Shown piece by piece: positions 1 to 5,226 of a DNA stretch of 9,462 nt. Below the pieces are notes generated by a model. It searched no databases. It was not told the origin of the DNA and saw nothing but the letters and a program-made list of their open reading frames with translations. The translations under genes and the position numbers were made by a program. The stretch lies in contig JAHHSW010000022.1 of the NCBI GenBank assembly GCA_020024985.1, forward strand, positions 1-9,462, written 5' to 3'. This DNA comes from Anaeroplasmataceae bacterium. GTDB taxonomy: Bacteria > Bacillota_I > Bacilli_A > Acholeplasmatales > Anaeroplasmataceae. The stretch's first letter is position 1. The number at the start of each line of letters is the position of its first letter.

Positions 1-99
1 GACTATATTTATAATTAATTCCATGGAACGGAACAATTAAATCTACTTAAATTTCTTTACTACGATTATTTAATTATAAACATGTCAACCTCTATCTTT

Positions 100-108
100 A
101 GTATAGCA
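100..108 (-). promoter_or_regulatory. Possible extended -10 promoter for a leftward gene
   Basis: On the minus strand the sequence reads TGC followed by TATACT, which matches an extended -10 (TGn) element with five of six bases of TATAAT. No good -35 lies 17 nt upstream (CTTTTC). A-rich sequence at 150-190 lies further upstream. A nearby TTGACA (83-88) has no partner -10 at usual spacing. The call is weak and rests on sequence resemblance alone. Confidence 0.25.
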
Positions 109-166
109 CTAAATTTCAAAAAGAAAAGAGTATTTTTACAAAATTTGTCGTTTTCATTTTATTTTC

Positions 167-186
167 ATTATTTTCATATTTTTTCA
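167..186 (-). repeat. A-rich 20-mer shared with the rplK promoter upstream region
   Basis: The minus-strand sequence TGAAAAAATATGAAAATAAT occurs here and again at 3328-3309. Both copies lie in intergenic DNA read on the same strand, the second just upstream of the rplK promoter. The low complexity makes chance or slippage-driven similarity possible. Confidence 0.4.
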
Positions 187-208
187 GTAATAATGCCTAA
201 TTTTATAT

Positions 209-249
209 AAAAAATAAAGGTTATAACGAATTTAATCATCATAACCTTT
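209..249 (-). terminator. Intrinsic terminator of the ribosomal protein operon
   Basis: The minus-strand RNA forms AAAGGUUAU (249-241) paired with AUAACCUUU (224-216). The stem continues as GAUGA/UCGUU with two wobble pairs and a six-base loop, then A and a run of six U. It begins about seven bases after the ybxB stop codon, so it closes the rplK-rplA-rplJ-rplL-ybxB transcription unit. Confidence 0.85.
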
Positions 250-256
250 TATTATA

Positions 257-856
257 TCACATTTTTACTGATTTGAGAATATAGTATCCTCTATCTCTAT
301 TAACTATTTCACAATTACCAAAAAGTGCCTCTAAATGCTCCTTACTAGATGGCGCACCTTGCTTCTTTTGAATAACAACCCATAGCTCGCCACCAGTGGC
401 TAAATGCTCATAAGCACCATCATATATTTTAAAGACTGTTTCCTTTCCAGCTCTAATTGGTGGATTAGTAATTATAGATGAAAAGCTCATATCCATGACC
501 TTTTCGTATAAATCACTATTATGTACCTCAGCAATACTATTATTTTGCTTAATATTTTTTAAAGCTAGATTATAGGCTCTTTCGTTAATCTCACACATAA
601 CTGTTTTCTTGTTATATAGAGCAGATACAACTATACCAATAGGACCATAGCCAGCTCCCATGTCTAATATAGGTAAAGCTATATCATTAGGGGTAAAGGC
701 CTTAAGCATTGCAAATGATCCATAATCGATATAATCCTTAGAGAACACTCCGTTATCAGTATTGAACACAAATGAATGGCCCCTGAAGTTAAATTTATAT
801 TGTGATGGATTTGAGTCTATGCCATCCTGTGTCCTTGAATAATAGTGTGTATTCAT
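257..856 (-). CDS. ybxB: YbxB/RsmC-like class I SAM-dependent methyltransferase
   Basis: A 199-residue protein resembling Bacillus subtilis YbxB along its whole length, including the N-terminal HYYS and GVFSK segments. The SAM-binding glycine motif is DMGAGYGPIGI (about 65-75). The catalytic motif NPPIRAGK (about 131-138) is typical of N2-guanine rRNA methyltransferases of the RsmC group. E. coli RsmC modifies G1207 of 16S rRNA; a like role here is inferred, and this protein matches only the catalytic half of RsmC. Its place after rplL matches B. subtilis, but rpoB does not follow in the same unit. The ATG at 854-856 is supported by the conserved N-terminus, yet no Shine-Dalgarno sequence precedes it and a terminator hairpin ends about 11 nt upstream. 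The stop codon is TGA. Confidence 0.88.
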   Translation of the reverse strand: MNTHYYSRTQDGIDSNPSQYKFNFRGHSFVFNTDNGVFSKDYIDYGSFAMLKAFTPNDIALPILDMGAGYGPIGIVVSALYNKKTVMCEINERAYNLALKNIKQNNSIAEVHNSDLYEKVMDMSFSSIITNPPIRAGKETVFKIYDGAYEHLATGGELWVVIQKKQGAPSSKEHLEALFGNCEIVNRDRGYYILKSVKM

Positions 857-867
857 AAATATTAATT

Positions 868-896
868 AAAAAGGACTTGGGGTAAACCACAAGTCC
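868..896 (-). terminator. Intrinsic terminator between rplL and ybxB
   Basis: The minus-strand RNA forms GGACUUGUGG, loop UUUA, CCCCAAGUCC: a ten-base-pair stem with one U/C mismatch, followed by UUUUU. It starts about 43 nt after the rplL stop and ends 11 nt before the ybxB ATG. It probably ends most ribosomal protein transcripts, leaving ybxB to read-through. Confidence 0.75.
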
Positions 897-938
897 AATT
901 TTGTATTTATTAGCTTTTACTGTAAGAGTAAAGTTAAA

Positions 939-1310
939 TTACTTAACTTCTACCTCAGCACCTGCAGCCTCTAGCTTCTCCTTTAACTCGTCAGCCTCAG
1001 CCTTAGATACCTTCTCCTTAACTGGAGCAGGAGCACCATCAACAACAGCCTTAGCTTCCTTTAAGCCTAGACCTGTAACTTCCTTAACAACCTTGATTAC
1101 TTGTAACTTAGCAGCACCAGCGTTCTTTAAGATTACGTCGAACTCAGTTTGCTCAGCAGCAGCCTCAGCAGCACCTGCAGCAGGAGCAGCAGCTACAGCA
1201 GATGGATCGATACCGAACTCTTCCTTCATAGCGTCTACTAATTCTTTGATTTCAAGAATAGTCATTTCTTTTAATGATTCAATAAATACTTCTTTAGTTA
1301 ACTTTGCCAT
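939..1310 (-). CDS. rplL: 50S ribosomal protein bL12 (L7/L12)
   Basis: A 123-residue acidic stalk protein of normal length. Residues 1-36 form the helical dimerisation domain that docks on uL10. Residues 38-54 are an Ala-rich hinge. Residues 55-123 are the globular domain that recruits translation GTPases; its conserved core is [20 protein letters not shown], followed by the [11 protein letters not shown] segment. The ATG is preceded by GGAGG (1320-1324) at a nine-base gap. It lies 40 nt after rplJ, with no terminator or promoter seen between, so the two are co-transcribed under the L10 leader. Multiple copies per ribosome are usual, which fits the strong ribosome binding site. Identification is secure. 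Confidence 0.98.
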   Translation of the reverse strand: MAKLTKEVFIESLKEMTILEIKELVDAMKEEFGIDPSAVAAAPAAGAAEAAAEQTEFDVILKNAGAAKLQVIKVVKEVTGLGLKEAKAVVDGAPAPVKEKVSKAEADELKEKLEAAGAEVEVK

Positions 1311-1350
1311 TTTAATATTCCTCCGTTATTATTTTTCTTTAAAAATTTAA

Positions 1351-1845
1351 TTAGGCTTCTTGTCCTTGTTCTACTAACATATTTAATCCAATAGCTAATT
1401 GGCTAACAGTACCTAACATACCAGCAGCTAATTGAGTTAATAATGTCTCGTAAGATGGTAATTGTGATAATGTCTTTAATTGATCGAATGAATAAACATC
1501 ACCATCAACAACACCCTTGATTACTTCTACCTTTGCATTTTCGCCCTTAGTAGCAGCGAATAAAACCTTAGCAGGTGCAACCATATCGCTTGAGAAAGCA
1601 ACTGCAACTGGACCTGCAAATGCGTCAGTAACGTCATCATAACCGCAAGCTTGTGCAGCACGTCTAGAAATGTTGTTCTTAATTACTTGGATATCGCCAC
1701 CATTAGAACGCATTTCTCTACGAAGATTTTGGAATGCTTCTACAGTTAATCCTTGGTACTTGAATACAACGATTGACTTAGATGCCTTCATCTTCTCAGT
1801 TACTACAGCAACTTCGTTTTGCTTTTGTAAAATGATCTCTTTCAT
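1351..1845 (-). CDS. rplJ: 50S ribosomal protein uL10
   Basis: A 164-residue protein of typical bacterial L10 length. The N-terminal domain carries the family pattern around residues 20-65 (KSIVVFKYQGLTVEAFQNLR, then the RREMR and VIKNNISRRA stretches), which binds 23S rRNA at the stalk base. The C-terminal helix (about 130-160) is the docking platform for L12 dimers. The ATG follows GGAGGTG (1851-1857). In many bacteria the L10-(L12) complex binds its own mRNA leader, and the matching leader lies directly upstream here. It is followed by rplL after 40 nt. Confidence 0.98.
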   Translation of the reverse strand: MKEIILQKQNEVAVVTEKMKASKSIVVFKYQGLTVEAFQNLRREMRSNGGDIQVIKNNISRRAAQACGYDDVTDAFAGPVAVAFSSDMVAPAKVLFAATKGENAKVEVIKGVVDGDVYSFDQLKTLSQLPSYETLLTQLAAGMLGTVSQLAIGLNMLVEQGQEA

Positions 1846-1870
1846 TTTGACACCTCCATTGTTATTTAAT

Positions 1871-1906
1871 GAAAAAATCTTCTTCTACCAAGGTAAAAGA
1901 AGATTT
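1871..1906 (-). terminator. Attenuator terminator in the L10 leader
   Basis: The minus-strand RNA has AAAUCUUCUU (1906-1897) pairing with AAGAAGAUUU (1884-1875). The inner part adds a U-G pair and UAC/GUA around a CUUG loop, and a U-run ends the element. It sits between the L10-binding structure and the rplJ ribosome binding site, so it can act as the off-switch for rplJ-rplL. A competing AAGAU...AUCUU pairing (1917-1913 with the 5' arm of the hairpin) could serve as anti-terminator. Confidence 0.8.
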
Positions 1907-1972
1907 CACTCTATCTTATTTCCTCGGTAGGAGATTAAGGGTCATAGACCCGCCTACTGTCTTCGGCTTAAA
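1871..1972 (-). promoter_or_regulatory. Ribosomal protein L10 leader RNA
   Basis: The minus-strand RNA contains the conserved L10 leader blocks GCCGAAGACAGUAGGCG (1967-1951) and CUUAAUCUCCUACCGAGGA, which ends at 1921. GUAGG pairs with CCUAC, and between them a GGGUC-UAU-GACCC hairpin (1951-1939) closes the arm. This is the Bacillota-type leader bound by the L10-L12 complex; the terminator at 1871-1906 forms its expression platform. Excess L10-L12 would stabilise termination and reduce rplJ-rplL transcription. The fold and location immediately upstream of rplJ make the call firm; the direction of control is taken from the known family. Confidence 0.92.
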
Positions 1973-1983
1973 TTTTTTATTTA

Positions 1984-2676
1984 CTACTTTGCGATTGAAT
2001 CAGCATCAATCTTAACGCCAGGACCCATTGTTGAAGCAACAGAAATGTTCTTAACATATGCTCCCTTAATTGTTGAAGGACGTACCTTCATAATTGCGTC
2101 ATAAACAGTCTTAAGGTTCTCAGCTAGCTTCTCAGCGCCGAATGATACCTTACCGATAGTCATTTGGATATTACCAACCTTATCTGGACGGTATTCAACC
2201 TTACCTGCCTTAATTTCCTTTACTGCCTTTTGAACGTCCATTGTTACTGTACCAGTCTTAGGGTTTGGCATTAAGCCCTTAGGTCCTAGGATACGTCCTA
2301 ATCTACCTAATTGACCCATCATATCTGGTGTAGCTACGATAACGTCAAAATCGAACCAGCCTTGTTGGATCTTAGCGATGATCTCAGCCTCTCCAACATA
2401 ATCAGCACCAGCCTCTTTAGCTTCCTCTTGCTTAGCTCCACGGCAAATTACTAATACCTTACGAGTCTTACCAGTACCATTAGGTAACACGATAGCACCA
2501 CGGATATTTTGCTCTGCCTTACGTGGATCGATATTTAAGCGGAATGCTACATCTACAGATGCATCAAACTTAGCTGTTGAAGTCTTGCATGCTAAATCTA
2601 GTGCCTCAAGAGCGCTATAAGCCTTAGAGCTATCAACAAGCTTTGCTGCTTCTACGTATTTCTTTCCTCTCTTCAT
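1984..2676 (-). CDS. rplA: 50S ribosomal protein uL1
   Basis: A 230-residue protein of normal length. It has the L1 hallmarks [20 protein letters not shown] (about 125-144) and, near the C-terminus, the [16 protein letters not shown] segment with [21 protein letters not shown]. uL1 binds the mobile L1 stalk of 23S rRNA and helps release the E-site tRNA; it also acts as a translational repressor of its own operon in several bacteria and archaea. AGGAGG (2683-2688) precedes the ATG, and an L1-site mimic lies five bases upstream of that. The gene ends in tandem stops TAG-TAA. Confidence 0.98.
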   Translation of the reverse strand: MKRGKKYVEAAKLVDSSKAYSALEALDLACKTSTAKFDASVDVAFRLNIDPRKAEQNIRGAIVLPNGTGKTRKVLVICRGAKQEEAKEAGADYVGEAEIIAKIQQGWFDFDVIVATPDMMGQLGRLGRILGPKGLMPNPKTGTVTMDVQKAVKEIKAGKVEYRPDKVGNIQMTIGKVSFGAEKLAENLKTVYDAIMKVRPSTIKGAYVKNISVASTMGPGVKIDADSIAK

Positions 2677-2693
2677 ATTTATCCTCCTAAAAT

Positions 2694-2718
2694 GTGGTCA
2701 AGCGGGAATTCCTCCCAC
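2694..2718 (-). promoter_or_regulatory. Probable L1-binding operator upstream of rplA
   Basis: The minus-strand RNA reads GUGGGAGG (2718-2711) ... CUUGACCAC, with GUGG pairing with CCAC and an asymmetric GAG/UUGA internal loop. The arrangement resembles the L1 site of 23S rRNA, where GGUGGGAG is paired across to UGAAAUACCACC. It ends five bases before the AGGAGG of rplA, so bound L1 would block initiation. It is a second copy of the motif found upstream of rplK. Function is inferred from this mimicry. Confidence 0.72.
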
Positions 2719-2721
2719 AAG

Positions 2722-2748
2722 TTTTAGGCTGTTAATTAACAACCAAAA
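2722..2748 (-). other. Hairpin in the rplK-rplA spacer, not a terminator
   Basis: Directly after the rplK stop codon the RNA forms UUUU-GGUUGUU, loop AAUU, AACAGCC, one bulged U, AAAA: eleven base pairs with one U-G wobble. No U-run follows the 3' arm, so it is not an intrinsic terminator. It lies just before the rplA L1-site motif and may insulate or process the mRNA; its role is unknown. Confidence 0.55.
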
Positions 2749-3174
2749 TTAGTCTTCAACTACGATGCCCATATTTCTAGCTGAGCCTGCAATAATTCTT
2801 GCTCCTGCTTCAATATCGTTTGCATTTAAATCTGGCATCTTCATCTCTGCAATTTCTCTACACTTATCCATAGAGATTGTTGCTACAGTATGCTTCTTAG
2901 AATTTTCAGAACCCTTCTCGATTCCTGCAGCCTTCTTTAATAAATCAGAAGCTGGTGGAGTCTTTACAACGAATGTAAATGAACGGTCTTCATATACTGA
3001 GATAACTACTGGCAATGTGTATCCCATCTTGTCTTTTGTTTGCTCATTGAATTGAGAACAGAAGCCTGGACTATTTACACCTGCTTGTCCTAGTGCTGGA
3101 CCTACTGGTGGAGCTGGATTAGCTTTGCCGGCTGCGATTTGTAACTTTACAACCTTTGTAACTTTCTTAGCCAT
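2749..3174 (-). CDS. rplK: 50S ribosomal protein uL11
   Basis: A 141-residue protein of the standard length. The N-terminal domain (1-70) has the proline-rich [19 protein letters not shown] motif, where thiostrepton-class antibiotics contact uL11. The C-terminal domain (about 71-141) binds the GTPase-associated region of 23S rRNA. After GQAGVN the sequence is SPGFC rather than the more usual I.EFC, a mild variant of unknown meaning. AAGGAGG precedes the ATG, and an L1-site mimic and a strong promoter lie upstream. It is the first gene of its operon here, with no nusG or secE ahead of it. Confidence 0.98.
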   Translation of the reverse strand: MAKKVTKVVKLQIAAGKANPAPPVGPALGQAGVNSPGFCSQFNEQTKDKMGYTLPVVISVYEDRSFTFVVKTPPASDLLKKAAGIEKGSENSKKHTVATISMDKCREIAEMKMPDLNANDIEAGARIIAGSARNMGIVVED

Positions 3175-3200
3175 AATCGTTTCCTCCTTCTTTAAATGAT

Positions 3201-3232
3201 GTGGTCAAACAGACTTCATAGAGTCCTCCCAC
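3201..3232 (-). promoter_or_regulatory. Probable L1-binding operator in the rplK leader
   Basis: The minus-strand RNA reads GUGGGAGGAC (3232-3223) ... GUUUGACCAC (3210-3201). GUGG pairs with CCAC, a GAG/UUGA-type internal loop follows, and GACU/AGUC closes a six-base loop. This resembles the 23S rRNA L1 site and matches the copy upstream of rplA in both arms while differing in the apical hairpin. It lies 11 nt before the rplK Shine-Dalgarno sequence. L1 autoregulation through an rRNA-like leader is known in E. coli and archaea; binding here is inferred. Confidence 0.75.
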
Positions 3233-3236
3233 TCCA

Positions 3237-3252
3237 GTGTATTTGCATACAC
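3237..3252 (-). other. GNRA-capped hairpin near the 5' end of the rplK mRNA
   Basis: The RNA forms a perfect six-base-pair stem GUGUAU/AUACAC closed by a GCAA tetraloop. It begins a few bases after the predicted transcription start (about 3256). Its 5' location suggests mRNA stabilisation or assistance to the adjacent L1 site fold; no specific ligand is known to me. Confidence 0.6.
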
Positions 3253-3262
3253 GTGCTTTTAT

Positions 3263-3291
3263 ATTATACATTAGAGGTCCACTATAGTCAA
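3263..3291 (-). promoter_or_regulatory. rplK: Sigma-A promoter of the rplK operon
   Basis: On the minus strand the -35 is TTGACT (3291-3286), the spacer is exactly 17 nt, and the -10 is a perfect TATAAT (3268-3263). The start point should be near 3256, giving a leader of about 80 nt that contains the GNRA hairpin and the L1 site. A-rich tracts upstream (3297-3340) could act as an UP element. This is the best promoter in the window. Confidence 0.9.
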
Positions 3292-3296
3292 TCAAT

Positions 3297-3340
3297 TTTT
3301 ATTTTTTTATTATTTTCATATTTTTTCATATTTTCTAGCC
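3297..3340 (-). promoter_or_regulatory. A-rich UP-element-like tract upstream of the rplK promoter
   Basis: The minus strand carries repeated short A runs separated by ATATG or T, just upstream of the -35. Such sequence commonly contacts the RNA polymerase alpha subunit or bends DNA at ribosomal promoters. Twenty bases of it (3309-3328) recur exactly at 167-186. In an AT-rich genome such tracts can also be chance. Confidence 0.35.
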
Positions 3341-3352
3341 ATAATTATAAAG

Positions 3353-3379
3353 AAAAAGCCAGCCTTTGACTGACCTTTT
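3353..3379 (-). terminator. Intrinsic terminator of the NAD salvage operon
   Basis: The RNA forms AAAAGGUCAGU, loop CAAAG, GCUGGCUUUUU: an eleven-base-pair stem with several G-U pairs, running into a U-rich tail. It starts about 12 nt after the nadD stop codon and separates the NAD operon from the rplK promoter. Confidence 0.82.
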
Positions 3380-3391
3380 GTTAAAAAATGA

Positions 3392-3922
3392 CTATTTTAG
3401 ACTATTTATTATAAAGCTTTTGATTTCCTCTCTAATTTTAGTAGAGCTAATATCCATATCCATATCAAGCCTAATATATGGTAAGGAGGCTTCCTCATTA
3501 ATAATATTATTAGGTCTTGTAACTACTATTAGCCTAGAGTACTCTAATATTTTTTTATACTCCCTCCAGGTCTTAATATAATTATAGGAATCACTACCAA
3601 TAACCGTATAATATTCATCCTTAGGTGATGACTCTCTTAGCCTCATAAGAGTATGAGCATAGCCCTCATTTTCTCCTATATTTCTTTCTATATCGCTAAC
3701 CTCTATATTTATATTCTCTAAGCTATCAACGCTTTTAATGGCCATTTTAGCAAGCTCTAATCGCTCATTAAAGGTAAGCATAGCTTTATTTTTCTTATAA
3801 TAGGTTATATTAGTAGGTACTATAATGATTTTATCCATACCAAGCCTAGCTAAGCTTTTAATTATTTCAAGATGAGCCTTATGAATAGGATCAAAGGAAC
3901 CACCAAATATTGCTATTCTCAT
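3392..3922 (-). CDS. nadD: Nicotinate-nucleotide adenylyltransferase
   Basis: Transfers AMP from ATP to nicotinate mononucleotide, giving nicotinate adenine dinucleotide (NaAD), the step before NAD synthase. The nucleotidyltransferase motif GGSFDPIHKAH, with the HxxH pair, lies within the first 17 residues. Further family marks are TVIGSDSYNYIKTWREYKKI and the C-terminal ISSTKIRE motif that binds ATP phosphates. I start it at the ATG 3920-3922 (176 residues, MRIAIFGG), one base after the nadE stop; a GTG at 3929-3931 would add three residues but has no ribosome binding site. Size is slightly short but normal. Last gene of the operon, followed by a terminator. In many Bacillota nadD sits instead beside yqeK and rsfS. 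Confidence 0.95.
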   Translation of the reverse strand: MRIAIFGGSFDPIHKAHLEIIKSLARLGMDKIIIVPTNITYYKKNKAMLTFNERLELAKMAIKSVDSLENINIEVSDIERNIGENEGYAHTLMRLRESSPKDEYYTVIGSDSYNYIKTWREYKKILEYSRLIVVTRPNNIINEEASLPYIRLDMDMDISSTKIREEIKSFIINSLK

Positions 3923-3923
3923 T

Positions 3924-4679
3924 CTATTCACTCACTATATTAGTAAAGGCTGGAATATTAAGCATTTTACGCTTAAAGCTTTGCTGTAAAATCTTTTTAT
4001 TAATAGCCTCAAAATTAGGCCCCTTTACACCATTTCTAATATAATCATCAAGCTCCGCATAGGTAAAGCCTAAATTATCCTCATCAGTTTTACCGCTCAT
4101 ACCATCACCAGGTTCCTTTTGAACTAAATGTAATGGTAAACCTAGCTCTATTCCAAGCTCTACTACCTCAGTTTTAGTAAGCTTGCTTAATAAAGAAAAG
4201 TCGCCAGCAAAATCTCCATATAGGGTTGTATAGCCAATATAAGCCTCACTTAAATTACCTGTATTACAAATTCTTGTATTTCCAAGCATAGCACCCACTG
4301 CATATAAGGTAGTCATACGAAGACGAGCAGGGGTATTAGTCTTATATTGAGGAGTTAAATCACTATCAATCATTTTATCAATAATTTCCTCAGTTAAGCC
4401 CATATAAGCCTTCTCAATATTAATAGTAACATGCTTAATTCCTAAAAATTCAACTAGCTCCTCTGAATCATGAATGTCAGCCTGAGTACCATTAGGCATT
4501 AAAACACCAAGCACCCTATCCTTACCTAGAGCTTCCTTAAGTAGGGCTGCACAAATAGTACTATCCTTACCACCACTTATACCTAGAACAGCAACAGTTT
4601 TATCATTACCATTTAAAGAAAACCAATTTCTTATCCACTCAATTAAATTATCCTTAGTTTTAGTTATATTTACCTTCAT
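3924..4679 (-). CDS. nadE: NAD synthase, ammonia-dependent type
   Basis: Converts NaAD to NAD with ATP and ammonia. The P-loop of the N-type ATP pyrophosphatases, SGGKDST, lies near residues 35-41 from the chosen start. Downstream are NTPARLRMTTLYAVG and TGNLSEAYIGYTTLYGDFAGD, the NaAD- and ATP-binding stretches, then the EPGDG and TDEDNLG segments. No glutaminase domain is fused, so it should use free ammonia or a separate glutaminase. The ATG at 4677-4679 (251 residues) is preferred because GGTGA lies six to seven bases upstream; a TTG at 4691 extends the frame by four codons without support. The gene begins one base after the pncA stop and ends next to nadD, so translational coupling is likely. 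Confidence 0.95.
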   Translation of the reverse strand: MKVNITKTKDNLIEWIRNWFSLNGNDKTVAVLGISGGKDSTICAALLKEALGKDRVLGVLMPNGTQADIHDSEELVEFLGIKHVTINIEKAYMGLTEEIIDKMIDSDLTPQYKTNTPARLRMTTLYAVGAMLGNTRICNTGNLSEAYIGYTTLYGDFAGDFSLLSKLTKTEVVELGIELGLPLHLVQKEPGDGMSGKTDEDNLGFTYAELDDYIRNGVKGPNFEAINKKILQQSFKRKMLNIPAFTNIVSE

Positions 4680-4680
4680 A

Positions 4681-5226
4681 TTATTCACCAATTATATCAA
4701 TTTGGCAGCCTCTCATAGCATTAAGAGCATTTTTATGAGATTCTATAGTTACACCTGCAGTACAAGCTGCATCAACAACTACTCTTGCCTCTCTTAGGGC
4801 TGCTTTAATAAGCATAGCATTAGAAATTACACATATATCTGTGCAAACACCAATAAGCTCGATTTCTAAATCCTTTTCCTCACCATATTCCTCAGCTAAA
4901 TAGGTAGCTAGCTCTAAAGAGCCAAAGCCATCCTTATCAAACTTAAGAGAATTTCCTAATGCCTCACTAACTAGGCTATTAATTTCCCAGCCCTCTGTAT
5001 CCTTTATACAATGAGGAACTGGTAGCCTCTTACCCTCCTGAGTTTCTAAATAATTATCAAGATGAGTATCACGAGTTGCTATAACTGTATCTCCGTTTTT
5101 AATATATTGATTGATTTTATCAACAACCTTAGGAATGATTTTAATTCCCTCCTCATTACAAAGAGCTCCCTCTAAAAAATCATTTTGCATATCAATTACA
5201 ACAAGTACCTTCATGCTAATTCTCAT
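4681..5226 (-). CDS. pncA: Nicotinamidase (isochorismatase-like hydrolase)
   Basis: Hydrolyses nicotinamide to nicotinate and ammonia, feeding PncB. The isochorismatase-fold triad is visible: Asp12 in DMQNDF, a Lys at about 95-98, and Cys132 in GVCTDICV. DTH (53-55) and the LPVPHC histidine (72) are the expected metal ligands. Length is normal at 181 residues. The start is uncertain: ATG 5226 lies only two bases after GGAGG (in AAAGGAGGT, 5228-5236), while ATG 5214 (MKVLVVIDMQ, matching family N-termini) lies 14 bases after it. The reading frame overlaps the end of pncB by about 11 nt from the first start. Its ammonia product could in principle supply NadE next door. Pyrazinamidase activity is common in this family. 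Confidence 0.93.
   Translation of the reverse strand: MRISMKVLVVIDMQNDFLEGALCNEEGIKIIPKVVDKINQYIKNGDTVIATRDTHLDNYLETQEGKRLPVPHCIKDTEGWEINSLVSEALGNSLKFDKDGFGSLELATYLAEEYGEEKDLEIELIGVCTDICVISNAMLIKAALREARVVVDAACTAGVTIESHKNALNAMRGCQIDIIGE
4685..4689 (-). promoter_or_regulatory. nadE: Ribosome binding site deciding the nadE start
   Basis: GGTGA on the minus strand sits inside the end of pncA, about five bases before the ATG at 4679. It favours that ATG over the upstream TTG at 4691, which lies before this site. Confidence 0.6.

Larger units (their letters stand above)
1..208. other. Intergenic region, AT-rich, no gene seen
   Basis: No credible coding sequence is visible. On the minus strand, reading toward the left edge, it holds A-rich runs (about 150-190), an extended -10-like TGC-TATACT (100-108) and an isolated TTGACA (83-88). 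An 11-nt inverted repeat pairs 8-18 with 70-80, enclosing the palindrome TTCCATGGAA (19-28). These suggest the promoter and leader of a leftward gene outside the window. rpoB is a natural guess because it often follows ybxB in Bacilli, but nothing here proves it. Confidence 0.5.

Noticed and set aside
1..24. Minus-strand ATG at 22-24 followed by eight open codons to the left edge
   Set aside because: Too short to judge and without a Shine-Dalgarno sequence.
912..933. Small inverted repeat TTTACT...AGTAAA after the rplL stop
   Set aside because: A/T-only six-base stem without a U-run; the real terminator is the hairpin at 868-896.
901..1350. Plus-strand 149-codon reading frame opposite rplL
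   Set aside because: It is the antisense of rplL, rich in Ala, Ser and Thr from the complementary codons, and has no family resemblance.
1670..1930. Plus-strand 86-codon frame opposite rplJ and its leader
   Set aside because: It spans the antisense of rplJ and the L10 leader RNA, with no protein family signal.
1981..2012. Promoter-like TTGATG-17-TAGTAA at the end of rplA for rplJ-rplL
   Set aside because: The -10 matches only three of six bases and the sequence is constrained by rplA coding.
2765..3055. Plus-strand 96-codon frame opposite rplK
   Set aside because: Antisense shadow of a certain ribosomal protein gene.
3366..3581. Plus-strand 71-codon hydrophobic frame opposite the nadD end
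   Set aside because: It resembles a small membrane protein, but it overlaps the NAD operon terminator and the conserved nadD C-terminus and has no ribosome binding site; AT-rich antisense gives L/I/S-rich frames by composition.
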